Part shown: piece by piece, positions 1 to 6,448 of the stretch | How the letters are laid out: each line of letters starts with the position of its first letter | Numbering within the stretch: position 1 is the stretch's first letter | DNA from: Cytophagales bacterium | Lineage (GTDB): Bacteria > Bacteroidota > Bacteroidia > Cytophagales > Cyclobacteriaceae | Length of the DNA: 6,448 nt | Assembly: GCA_024643485.1 (NCBI GenBank) | Contig: JAHEMU010000160.1 | Coordinates: 1-6,448 of the forward strand | Reading direction: 5' to 3' | Translations under genes and position numbers: made by a program | Notes under the pieces: generated by a model | Databases searched by the model: none | Seen by the model: the letters and a program-made list of their open reading frames with translations, nothing else | Told to the model about the DNA's origin: nothing

Positions 1-760
1 CATGAGGGATTGGTGAGGCATAATACAAGAAAAATGGTTGGTCTTTATTGTTATCAATAAAATCAAGCGCTTTTTGATGCATCATTTCAGGAGCGTAATC
101 TGTGAGGGTATAATTCGAATAGCTAGCTTCATTTAACGGATCAGCGGTGGAATCTAAAGGGGTGCCAGGGGCGACGATGCGATTATTGAGTACCACTCTA
201 TTTTCATTTTCCCATAAGTGGGTTGGATAGTAGGAGTGAGCTTGTCGTTGGCAATTATAACCGTAAAAATATTCAAAACCCATTTTTGTAGGAATGCTGT
301 TGCTCAAAGGCCCCCCTAATCCCCACTTTCCAACCATCCCAGTGTGGTAACCCGCTTCACGCAACATTTGGGCAAGGGTATAGGTGCTATCAGGCATTGG
401 GTATTGACCTTCAAGATTGGGATCGGAAGACGCCTTTTCAAAATTCCAAACTTCACCGCGTTCACCCCATTCGTGGTTGCCACGTACAAAAGTATGACCA
501 CTGTGTAGACCTGAAAGAAAAACACTTCTTGACGGCGCGCATACGGCTGAACCGGAGTAATGTTGTGAAAATTGAATGCCTTCTCGACCCAGTTGATCGA
601 TATTTGGAGTTTCGATTTTATTTTGGCCATTTAACCCAATGTCACCATAGCCTAAATCATCGGCTAAAATGTATATTATATTAGGCGGCGTTACATTATT
701 TTCTTGTGTAGAGCAACCAAAGGAAAGTAAAAGTGCAAAAATCCCTAAAAGTATTCTCAT
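1..760 (-). CDS. Sulfatase lipoprotein (type I, formylglycine-dependent, arylsulfatase A-like), C-terminus beyond left edge
   Basis: This is the first 253 residues of a sulfatase; the family is usually about 450-550 residues, so roughly half is missing at the left edge. The start is the first ATG after an in-frame TGA just upstream. Residues 1-16 form a short hydrophobic signal ending in SFGC, a plausible lipobox, so the protein is probably lipid-anchored in the envelope. Visible sulfatase marks are the metal-binding ADD at 33-35, the signature CAPSR at 74-78 (Cys74 is the residue expected to become formylglycine, with Arg78 next to it), and GYHTGMVGKWGLG at 137-149, the second signature in its GKWGLG form. 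A block with GYNCQ and AHSYYP at 167-178 and PFFLYYASPIPH at 242-253 also fit. Family knowledge: such enzymes hydrolyse sulfate esters, often on algal or host polysaccharides. The substrate cannot be read from this fragment. No glycoside hydrolase or SusC/SusD pair is visible nearby. It is divergent from fahA. Confidence 0.95.
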   Translation of the reverse strand, partial: MRILLGIFALLLSFGCSTQENNVTPPNIIYILADDLGYGDIGLNGQNKIETPNIDQLGREGIQFSQHYSGSAVCAPSRSVFLSGLHSGHTFVRGNHEWGERGEVWNFEKASSDPNLEGQYPMPDSTYTLAQMLREAGYHTGMVGKWGLGGPLSNSIPTKMGFEYFYGYNCQRQAHSYYPTHLWENENRVVLNNRIVAPGTPLDSTADPLNEASYSNYTLTDYAPEMMHQKALDFIDNNKDQPFFLYYASPIPH

Positions 761-826
761 AAATCTTTGTCATTTTATAACTTGTACAATATAGAAAATT
801 GAACATAGAAAGATACTATAATTGAG

Positions 827-2104
827 ATGAATATAGCTGCAAATAACCCTGAATTGAAAAGCTGGGTAAATGTTCCTGAAGACTCACATTTCCCAATACA
901 GAATTTGCCATTTGGAATTTTCAAAACAAAATATTTGAACCCAGGTGCATGCGTTGCTATAGGGAATAAGGTGTTGGATTTAACTTATTTGAATAATAAT
1001 GGATTTTTAGACGATTTGGGACTACCTCAAGGTCTTTTTAACCAAGCTTCTTTAAACGACTTTTTTCGCTTAGGAAAAAAACGAGTAAGAGAGGTGCGCA
1101 ATAAAGTGTCGAATTTACTGCGACATGATAATCCGGAATTGAGAAATAATTCAATTGCAGTTGAAATGGCTTTGATCGACATGAAAGAGGTGGAGATGCT
1201 GCTCCCTGTTTACGTTCAAAATTATACTGATTTTTATAGCAGTATTGAACATGCCACGAATGTGGGAATCATGTTTCGAGATCCTGCGAATGCATTATTA
1301 CCCAATTGGAAGCATTTGCCAGTTGGGTATCATGGAAGAGCTAGTTCAATCGTTGTTTCCGGCACTCCCGTTATAAGACCTAAAGGTCAAACAAAGGCGC
1401 CTGATCAAGAGATGCCGGTTTTTGGGCCTACAAAAAGACTTGATTTTGAATTAGAAATGGCATTTATAACTTGTGGAGATACCGTTCAAGGGGAGTCTGT
1501 CACAGTAGCTGATGCCGAGGATATGATTGTAGGGATGGTACTATTTAACGATTGGAGCGCACGAGATGTTCAAGTTTGGGAATACGTTCCTCTTGGTCCA
1601 TTCTTAGCCAAAAACTTTTCTTCAAGTGTGTCGCCATGGGTGGTAACACTCGATGCCCTCGAACCATTCCGAGTACAAGGACCGGTACAGGATCCTCCGG
1701 TGTTGCCATATTTGCAATTCAAGGGAAAACGTAATTTTGATATACAGCTTTCTGCGGCTATTCAACCCGAAAAGGGCCCCAATACGGTAATTTCAAATAC
1801 TAATTTTAAACATATGTATTGGAATATGGCGCAGCAATTGGCACATCACTCGGTGAATGGATGCAATATTGAAACCGGTGATATGTATGCATCAGGGACA
1901 ATTAGTGGTCCTACTCCGGATTCGTACGGCAGTATGCTTGAATTGGCTTGGAAAGGGACGAAACCTATTAAACTAGCAGATGGTAGTGAACGCATATTTA
2001 TTAATGATCACGATGAAGTAATCATTTCAGGATATGCTCAACATGCTAAATATAAAATTGGTTTTGGTGAAGTGCGAAGTAAGATATTACCGGCCACCAA
2101 ATAA
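827..2104 (+). CDS. fahA: Fumarylacetoacetase (fumarylacetoacetate hydrolase, EC 3.7.1.2)
   Basis: This cytosolic enzyme cleaves 4-fumarylacetoacetate to fumarate and acetoacetate, the last step of tyrosine/homogentisate degradation. At 425 residues it is full length for the two-domain FAH (mouse about 419). The N-terminal domain (about 15-125) opens with the hallmark PEDSHFPIQNLPFG, and the catalytic FAH fold follows. Aligned by eye to mouse FAH, all key residues are kept: metal ligands Asp135, Glu208, Glu210 and Asp242; catalytic His142; substrate or oxyanion-site residues Tyr137, Arg151, Tyr168, Arg246, Gln249, Tyr253, Lys262, Thr358 and Glu372. The start is the first ATG after an in-frame TAG at 806-808. 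The other pathway genes (hppD, hmgA) are not in the window, so it appears as a stand-alone gene. Its 3' end overlaps the convergent barrel gene by 18 bp. The call is very secure. Confidence 0.98.
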   Translation: MNIAANNPELKSWVNVPEDSHFPIQNLPFGIFKTKYLNPGACVAIGNKVLDLTYLNNNGFLDDLGLPQGLFNQASLNDFFRLGKKRVREVRNKVSNLLRHDNPELRNNSIAVEMALIDMKEVEMLLPVYVQNYTDFYSSIEHATNVGIMFRDPANALLPNWKHLPVGYHGRASSIVVSGTPVIRPKGQTKAPDQEMPVFGPTKRLDFELEMAFITCGDTVQGESVTVADAEDMIVGMVLFNDWSARDVQVWEYVPLGPFLAKNFSSSVSPWVVTLDALEPFRVQGPVQDPPVLPYLQFKGKRNFDIQLSAAIQPEKGPNTVISNTNFKHMYWNMAQQLAHHSVNGCNIETGDMYASGTISGPTPDSYGSMLELAWKGTKPIKLADGSERIFINDHDEVIISGYAQHAKYKIGFGEVRSKILPATK

Positions 2105-2980
2105 TTTAAATCCCTTTCTGTTAGGAGCTCGTTTTGTAGGACGAGTTCCCGGAGGACGTTTTCTAATTTTATCAACACTTAAAATCTCAGCAGGGATAAA
2201 ATACTCCATTTTAATGCTATACACAGCGTAAGCATCGTTTCGGTCTGGATTCCCTCTTACACCGCCTGGGTTTCTAGGTTCTTCACCAATTTCTGGAGCG
2301 CGATCTTGCAGTGCAAGGGCGATTGGGTCAGTAAAGTTAGAAGGGTCAATATATCGTGAGGATACATCATCTAGATAATCAGTAAATGTTTTTCTATAGC
2401 CTATTTCAGCAATGATGTTCATAGAGGGACTTACCATAAATTTAAGTCCACCACCCATAGGTATTACTAATGCGACAGGGGAATATTTAACACCTTCTGT
2501 TTGATACTTGCGTAAACCGTATGTTTTACCATTGTACTCTGCCTTAGGTCTATGAATAGTAAATCCTGTTCCAGTAAATACATAAGGAGTAACAATTTGT
2601 CGTTGATAATATCGAGTACCTCCTCTAATTAAATTATAAATCACAACAGTACTCACTTCCGTATTATTTGCCACAAAAGATAAATTTCTAGTTACAGTTG
2701 CAGGAAGTTGCGAAACAGCATCAGAACCCGTAAGCCTATACCAAAGAAACTCAGAACGAATGGTAACTTGACTATTTAATCCAAATTCCAGACCTGTTGA
2801 AAAGTTAGGGGTTGGATCGAAAAATATATTATCTCCTTTTAAATCACCAAAATAGGTGCTAGTACCACCTCCAGCAATAGCCATAAAACGACGGTTATGC
2901 CGGTTATTGAAAAAACTTTGTGCAGAAAGAGTTTCAGCAAAAAGAATAGAAACAAATAGTATTAGCAATAATTTTTTCAT
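2087..2980 (-). CDS. Outer-membrane beta-barrel protein, DUF6089-like, with basic C-terminal tail
   Basis: A 297-residue exported protein. Residues 1-20 are a clear Sec signal peptide (MKK, then a hydrophobic core, ending LSA before Gln21). The mature part begins with a glycine-rich strand (AGGGTSTYFGDLKGD, 35-49), typical of small Bacteroidota barrels, followed by alternating polar/hydrophobic strands to about residue 265. The segment EIGYRKTFTDYLDDVSSRY (192-210) closely resembles a conserved stretch of the DUF6089 group; I recognise it by pattern, not by a search. After the last likely strand (AYAVYSIKMEYF, 250-261) comes a 27-residue tail, 271-297, with 11 Lys/Arg, three Pro-containing spots and no acidic residue. 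Function is unknown; a structural or assembly role at the outer membrane is the usual guess for this group. The ATG follows an AT-rich region with a good Bacteroidota -7 element. It is convergent and overlapping with fahA, and divergent from the dCMP deaminase. Confidence 0.88.
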   Translation of the reverse strand: MKKLLLILFVSILFAETLSAQSFFNNRHNRRFMAIAGGGTSTYFGDLKGDNIFFDPTPNFSTGLEFGLNSQVTIRSEFLWYRLTGSDAVSQLPATVTRNLSFVANNTEVSTVVIYNLIRGGTRYYQRQIVTPYVFTGTGFTIHRPKAEYNGKTYGLRKYQTEGVKYSPVALVIPMGGGLKFMVSPSMNIIAEIGYRKTFTDYLDDVSSRYIDPSNFTDPIALALQDRAPEIGEEPRNPGGVRGNPDRNDAYAVYSIKMEYFIPAEILSVDKIRKRPPGTRPTKRAPNRKGFKLFGGR

Positions 2981-2995
2981 TGGACCTATCTAAAT

Positions 2996-3020
2996 CAAAG
3001 ATAAAATTATAAAAATCAAA
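2996..3020 (-). promoter_or_regulatory. Candidate Bacteroidota-type promoter of the beta-barrel gene
   Basis: Read on the minus strand, 3003-2996 is TATCTTTG, a perfect match to the Bacteroidota -7 consensus TAnnTTTG. A TTTG (3020-3017) lies upstream, but only 13 nt away, shorter than the usual 17-23, so the -33 element is doubtful. Transcription would start near 2990 and give a leader of only about 10 nt before the ATG at 2980. This is a sequence match only. Confidence 0.35.
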
Positions 3021-3095
3021 TGGTAAGTTAAAAAAAAGAAGTATTTATTTCACATTTTTGTCGTATTAATTTACAATGTAAAAAAAACAAACACA

Positions 3096-3578
3096 ATGGA
3101 AAGACCTGCATTTGATGATATATATATGGAGCTTGCGGTAAACTTAGCAAAGCGATCACACTGTGTGAAACGCCATGTTGGAGCTGTCTTAGCCAAAGAT
3201 ACCAGAATCATTTCAGTGGGTTATAATGGTCCGCCTTCGGGTACGCATAACTGCGACGAAGAATTTGGAGAGCATGGTTGTAGCAAAGATTCAAAAGGTT
3301 CCTGTTCACTCGCCATTCACGCTGAGCATAATGCTATATTATTTGCGGTTAAAAATAAGACTTCCGTAGAAGGGGGGACCATTTATGTTACTCTTTCTCC
3401 TTGTATTGCTTGCGCCAGAATCATCTATACCATGGGGATCAAAAGAGTAGTTTATTTAAATTCCTACGCTCAGTATAAAGGGCTTTCCATAGACGAAGGA
3501 GTTGATTTTTTGAATCGATTTGGCGTGGAAACCATAAAATATGATGGAAATCTTTCCAACGTTACTCATATGAATTAA
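3096..3578 (+). CDS. dCMP deaminase (deoxycytidylate deaminase, ComEB-like, EC 3.5.4.12)
   Basis: This is a 160-residue member of the zinc-dependent cytidine/deoxycytidylate deaminase fold, predicted to convert dCMP to dUMP and so feed dTMP synthesis in the cytosol. The zinc site is complete: HAEHNAI at 75-81 supplies His75 and the proton-shuttle Glu77, and SPCIAC at 101-106 supplies Cys103 and Cys106. VGAVLAKD (28-35) and GYNGPPSGTHNC (42-53) are the substrate-side motifs that distinguish dCMP deaminases from tRNA or free-base deaminases. Extra cysteines at 53, 62 and 70 lie in the loop before HAE, a region that in related enzymes can hold a second metal or a structural site; that role is inferred. 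Length is normal for the family. The ATG follows an A-rich leader with no clear Shine-Dalgarno, usual in this phylum. No thymidylate synthase or dUTPase gene is visible nearby. Confidence 0.95.
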   Translation: MERPAFDDIYMELAVNLAKRSHCVKRHVGAVLAKDTRIISVGYNGPPSGTHNCDEEFGEHGCSKDSKGSCSLAIHAEHNAILFAVKNKTSVEGGTIYVTLSPCIACARIIYTMGIKRVVYLNSYAQYKGLSIDEGVDFLNRFGVETIKYDGNLSNVTHMN

Positions 3579-3614
3579 CATAGTGAATGATTCAACTCAT
3601 TAATAAAACTGATA

Positions 3615-3642
3615 AAAAACATCCCGATAAATACGTGTTTTT
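3615..3642 (+). terminator. Weak stem-loop with T-rich 3' arm downstream of the dCMP deaminase gene
   Basis: AAAAACA (3615-3621) and TGTTTTT (3636-3642) are perfect 7-bp inverted repeats around a 14-nt loop, 37 bp after the deaminase stop. The 3' arm is itself T-rich. The stem is almost entirely A-T, so it would be unstable, and a terminator role is tentative. The rest of 3579-3712 contains only a short palindrome (TGAATGATTCA, 3584-3594) and AT-rich sequence. Confidence 0.25.
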
Positions 3643-3712
3643 GGTTGAGTATTTGTGTGTCATTTCTTAACTTACTTTCACATAATTAAATATTCACTTA
3701 ATCACTACGATC

Positions 3713-3922
3713 ATGATTGCTCAACAAGCTGAAAAACAGAGGTTACAGGAAATTTTATATCATTATTCACATTGCCTAACCGCAATGGATGAGGTGAAAG
3801 ATTTTATTGTTCATAAGAAAGAAATTCAGGCAATCAATAAACTTAAAGATATTAAACACGATTTAACCATGGTGGGAACTTGGCTAAAAGATCTTGAAGA
3901 GCATACCAATTCAAAAGGTTAA
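3713..3922 (+). CDS. Small hypothetical protein, 69 residues, probably all-helical
   Basis: I do not recognise this protein. It starts at an ATG (MIAQQAEKQR) after an AT-rich 134-bp spacer and ends 3 bp before the convergent stop of the DinB-like gene. It looks like a real soluble protein: no signal peptide, no membrane segment, and many charged residues in a heptad-like pattern. That suggests two amphipathic helices (about 3-34 and 36-62) that could form a hairpin or small coiled coil. One cysteine (Cys21) follows two nearby histidines (YHYSHC, 16-21), which is not a recognised metal motif. There are no internal repeats. Support for it being a gene is its even composition, the lack of any better reading frame in the stretch, and its close fit between neighbours. 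It could still be a chance frame. Confidence 0.6.
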   Translation: MIAQQAEKQRLQEILYHYSHCLTAMDEVKDFIVHKKEIQAINKLKDIKHDLTMVGTWLKDLEEHTNSKG

Positions 3923-3925
3923 GAT

Positions 3926-4426
3926 TTATTTTGTGATATCTAAATCAAGGCCTGCGTAAAATCCCAGGTCTTGGTTTAAGTACATCTTGGTTAACAATGC
4001 AATTTGCCCAGTGTGGTAGGAGAGGTGCTCTGTGACGTGAAGGACTACCTCTACTCCAGATAATTCAAACCCTTGAATAGAATACATTCTATCGAGTTGC
4101 TGGTCGTCGAGCTTTGAAATTACCAAACAAGCCGCTTCAATAGTTTGAGATAATTTATCAAAAATCTGTTCAGATTTATAGGTACTTCGCGAACTGAATT
4201 CCAAGGAACGCTCCCTTACATCGGCTTGATCCCCCAATCCAGATACAATATACTGTCGTATATTTCCTTCCAAATGCAACATCAAGTTAGCAATACTATT
4301 GGACGATTCATTTGGCTGCTTCCAAATTTGATCTTCTGAAAGTCGGTCGATACAATTTTTTATCCGAGTTGGATTCATTTGAATATACCGAATGCTTTGT
4401 GCCAAGAAATGTGCTTGAATACTCAT
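3926..4426 (-). CDS. DinB-superfamily protein (DUF1572-like putative metal-dependent hydrolase/transferase)
   Basis: A 166-residue protein with the DinB four-helix-bundle pattern. The expected three-histidine metal site is visible: His51 in the helix NLMLHLEGNIRQYI (48-60), and His134 plus His138 in HVTEHLSYHTGQI (130-142), the HxxxH spacing typical of the family; His130 lies one turn earlier. The NSIANLMLHLEGN segment and the W-x-x-P-N motif just before it (WKQPNE, 35-40) resemble the DUF1572 branch. No signal peptide is seen, so it is probably cytosolic. Characterised superfamily members include thiol-dependent transferases (mycothiol- or bacillithiol-linked), but most are uncharacterised, so no reaction is claimed. 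Its ATG begins 2 nt after the stop of the upstream TonB-dependent receptor, so the two are very likely co-transcribed and perhaps translationally coupled. Its stop lies 3 bp from that of the convergent small gene. Confidence 0.85.
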   Translation of the reverse strand: MSIQAHFLAQSIRYIQMNPTRIKNCIDRLSEDQIWKQPNESSNSIANLMLHLEGNIRQYIVSGLGDQADVRERSLEFSSRSTYKSEQIFDKLSQTIEAACLVISKLDDQQLDRMYSIQGFELSGVEVVLHVTEHLSYHTGQIALLTKMYLNQDLGFYAGLDLDITK

Positions 4427-4428
4427 GT

Positions 4429-6448
4429 CTAAAATTTAATAGTTAAACTAACAATTCCATTTATTCCTGGGGCACTTATGCCGCTGCTATAAGGTCGGTA
4501 GTGCAGGTTGGTAATGTTTTCAACACCGGCTGAAAGTAACCAATTTTCGTGGATTTGATAGGTTGATCTGAAATTATAAGTTACCCACGCAACACTACCT
4601 TTAGGGGAATAAAGATGTGGTTTATTTTGTTCACTTGGAGCTAAATCAGCATACGCAATTGCGCCGTTGTACTGGGAATAAGTTTCCAATGTCCATTTAG
4701 ATTTTGCCCATTTTAGAGAGGTTGAGCCAAAAAGTGGAGGTGCATGTCGAATGTTAAATCCTTCAGAATCACTTCCTTTTGTTAATGTGATACTTGAATT
4801 AAGGCTCAAGTATTGATTGAACCGCACATTCAAGTAAACATTTCCGCCATAAAGTGTTCCCCAATCATCGTTCACCAAGGCCTGCACCCGACTAGATACG
4901 CCTTCATATAATATATAATCCTGTCCGTTGAATTGAAAATCCCTTCTCACCATTAAATCGGAAATCCATGATCGGAAAGCTGTCAATTCTATGATCGCCA
5001 TTTGTCCAAGCTTTTGACGAATTGAAAAATCAAGGTTATATACCTTTTCGGAGGTTAAATCAGGGTTCGGAACGATGATAAAACCCGGTTCACTATCGAA
5101 TAATTTGCCTACATCATCAATGTTTGGAGATCTAAAACCAGATGAAGCATTTATCGATATCTTGGACAATTCGTTTGGTAAATAAACGATGCCTGCGCTG
5201 CCATTCCAATCATTGTCGTTAAGTAAAAGTGAGTTATATGGAAAGTCATAGAAAGACTTATCAATAAACTTTGCTTCTAAATGGGTGATATTGTATCGAA
5301 ATCCTATAGTGGAAATCCATTGTTCATTGATTCGATTTTTCCATGAAATATAGGCTGCCGAATTAAACTGAGAGCTACCTCCATCGGGATATCTGGTCGA
5401 AGCAGGTGAAAAAGTATTCGTAAGGATGTTTTCTGTTCTGGCAGTCGATACTACTTGATTGAAGTTGTTTTCCAATCCATAATAAAGCGTATTTCCATTT
5501 GTGAGTTCTTTGTTGAAATCAAGATTGAAATGAAAACTATTTACTCGGTCGAGACGGTGTGTCAAGTTACTTGACCCGAATGAACGCGTATGTCGACTTT
5601 CCTCAAAATACTGATGCGCAAGAATAACAGAGCTTTCATCGAATAGGCCTGACTTGTTAGTTGAGGTGAGTGAAAGGTTGTTTCTGAGCCATTCTTGAGG
5701 TCCGTAGTACCAATTTCCGTATCTCAATTGACCATTTCGGTATTCAATTAAACGGTCATAACGGGGGATATCTGATGAGGTGCTATAATAAGTGGCGTAT
5801 TCAAGGGTAGTTTCCGGAGCGATCAGAAACTTAAACTTAGAATTAAAGTTTAACAAATGATAAGCAGAACCTACCTGAATCCAAGGTTTTGAATTTTGAA
5901 TAACTTGATCTACTCCATCAATGGATTCAACGTACTCGAGTCGTTGCCCAAATAATGGATAATCGGGATCGTATTTCTTTCCGGTTTTCAAGTCACCAAG
6001 CGAGGTGTAGGAGAAATTCCCTATCCAATTAAAACGTTTGCTGTTATAACTAAGGGATACTCCCGCTGTTTTTTCATTAGATGCCGAAGAATATCTAGAC
6101 ATCACTTTTCCTGACCAAAAGCTAGAATCAGAAAACAAGCCACTTTTGGTGTGAAAATCCATCACTCCACCTAGGGCATCAGACCCATAAATGACGGATC
6201 CAGGCCCAAAAAGGACTTCAGATTCCTCGATCATTTGAGGATCGACATTAATTACATTTTGCAAATTACCTGCCCGGAAAATGGCATTATTCATTCGGAT
6301 TCCATCTACGACAATCAACAAGGAGTTCGCCGAAAACCCTCGAATCATAGGACTTCCACCTCCAAGTTGACTTTTTTGAACAAACACTTTTCCGGAATTC
6401 GAAAGGAGGTCTGCGGTGGTTTGTGGGTTTTGAAATTCAATTGATTTC
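4429..6448 (-). CDS. TonB-dependent outer-membrane receptor, heme/hemoglobin-receptor-like, N-terminus beyond right edge
   Basis: The window holds the last 672 residues, open at the right edge. The GTG at 6385-6387 is only an internal codon, since the frame continues upstream with plug-domain sequence (NPQTTADLLSNSGKVFVQKS). Missing are the signal peptide, the TonB box and the first part of the plug. Counting from the first visible codon, the plug covers about 1-105 with GGGSPMIRGF (29-38), LIVVDGIRMNN (44-54) and FGPGSVIYGSDALGG (80-94). The 22-stranded barrel follows and ends in IKF, with a terminal Phe as expected for barrel assembly. FRSP (438-441) and NPDL (461-464) match the FRAP and NPDL boxes of heme/hemoglobin receptors, but no histidine lies between them. 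The protein imports a scarce ligand across the outer membrane using TonB energy; heme, an iron complex or another cofactor is possible. It is not a SusC-type glycan transporter by plug sequence. The DinB-like gene follows after 2 nt. Confidence 0.93.
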   Translation of the reverse strand, partial: KSIEFQNPQTTADLLSNSGKVFVQKSQLGGGSPMIRGFSANSLLIVVDGIRMNNAIFRAGNLQNVINVDPQMIEESEVLFGPGSVIYGSDALGGVMDFHTKSGLFSDSSFWSGKVMSRYSSASNEKTAGVSLSYNSKRFNWIGNFSYTSLGDLKTGKKYDPDYPLFGQRLEYVESIDGVDQVIQNSKPWIQVGSAYHLLNFNSKFKFLIAPETTLEYATYYSTSSDIPRYDRLIEYRNGQLRYGNWYYGPQEWLRNNLSLTSTNKSGLFDESSVILAHQYFEESRHTRSFGSSNLTHRLDRVNSFHFNLDFNKELTNGNTLYYGLENNFNQVVSTARTENILTNTFSPASTRYPDGGSSQFNSAAYISWKNRINEQWISTIGFRYNITHLEAKFIDKSFYDFPYNSLLLNDNDWNGSAGIVYLPNELSKISINASSGFRSPNIDDVGKLFDSEPGFIIVPNPDLTSEKVYNLDFSIRQKLGQMAIIELTAFRSWISDLMVRRDFQFNGQDYILYEGVSSRVQALVNDDWGTLYGGNVYLNVRFNQYLSLNSSITLTKGSDSEGFNIRHAPPLFGSTSLKWAKSKWTLETYSQYNGAIAYADLAPSEQNKPHLYSPKGSVAWVTYNFRSTYQIHENWLLSAGVENITNLHYRPYSSGISAPGINGIVSLTIKF

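Noticed and set aside
316..684. Open frames on both strands (316-630 minus, 397-684 plus)
   Set aside because: Both lie wholly inside the sulfatase gene in other frames; the sulfatase frame carries the CAPSR and GKWGLG signatures, and these translations resemble no protein family.
761..826. Promoters for the divergent sulfatase and fahA genes
   Set aside because: A near-match -7 for the sulfatase (TATCTTTC on the minus strand, 815-808) has a TTTG about 24 nt upstream inside fahA, which is slightly too far; no TAnnTTTG match is seen for fahA. Not strong enough to list.
1552..1734. Open frame of 60 codons on the plus strand
   Set aside because: It is a shifted reading of the catalytic core of fahA, whose own frame is fully conserved here.
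2034..2231. Open frame of 65 codons on the plus strand spanning the fahA end
   Set aside because: It overlaps fahA out of frame and is antisense to the barrel gene; no protein-like features.
3053..3060. CATTTTTG as -7 element of the dCMP deaminase gene
   Set aside because: It matches 7 of 8 positions of TAnnTTTG, but no TTTG is found at a suitable distance upstream, and the region is so AT-rich that chance matches are likely.
3652..3680. TTTG (3652-3655) with a TACTTTCA (3673-3680) as promoter of the small gene
   Set aside because: The spacing of 17 nt is acceptable, but the -7 element fits only 4 of 6 fixed positions.
6385..6387. GTG as start codon of the TonB-dependent receptor
   Set aside because: The frame stays open to the right edge and the upstream residues (NPQTTADLLSNSGK) are normal plug-domain sequence, so the gene is truncated by the window, not started here.
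6235..6444. Open frame of 69 codons on the plus strand
   Set aside because: It is antisense to the conserved plug domain of the TonB-dependent receptor.

Overview
The window looks like chromosomal DNA from a member of the Bacteroidota, most likely a marine or environmental flavobacterium-like lineage. It is AT-rich, start codons generally lack a strong Shine-Dalgarno sequence, and one upstream region carries a perfect TAnnTTTG-type -7 element. The gene content fits: a lipoprotein sulfatase, a DUF6089-like outer-membrane barrel, and a TonB-dependent receptor with a typical Bacteroidota plug. The assignment rests on gene style only, as no rRNA or other marker is present.

Layout from left to right. 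(1) The N-terminal 253 codons of a type I (formylglycine) sulfatase lipoprotein lie on the minus strand and run off the left edge. (2) Divergent from it, after a 66-bp spacer, is a complete fumarylacetoacetase gene (fahA), the last enzyme of tyrosine/homogentisate breakdown, with all known catalytic residues intact. (3) Convergent with fahA, and overlapping its 3' end by 18 bp, is a minus-strand gene for a secreted outer-membrane beta-barrel protein with an unusual basic C-terminal tail. (4) Divergent from that is a plus-strand dCMP deaminase with an intact zinc site. (5) After 134 bp comes a small plus-strand gene for a 69-residue, probably all-helical protein of unknown function. (6) Ending 3 bp from it on the opposite strand is a DinB-superfamily (DUF1572-like) putative metalloprotein. 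(7) That gene starts 2 nt after the stop of a large TonB-dependent receptor, whose N-terminus lies beyond the right edge. The receptor and the DinB-like gene are almost certainly one transcription unit.

The genes do not form a single pathway. They are a mix of degradation (sulfate esters, tyrosine), nucleotide metabolism (dCMP to dUMP), and envelope or nutrient-uptake functions. Genes are tightly packed, with no gene-free stretch above 135 bp. I saw no tRNA, rRNA, CRISPR array, insertion sequence, phage gene or obvious defence system. I found no convincing novel multi-gene system. The points most worth a second look are the receptor/DinB coupling, the receptor's heme-receptor-like FRAP/NPDL region without its usual histidine, the basic tail of the barrel protein, and the 69-residue orphan.
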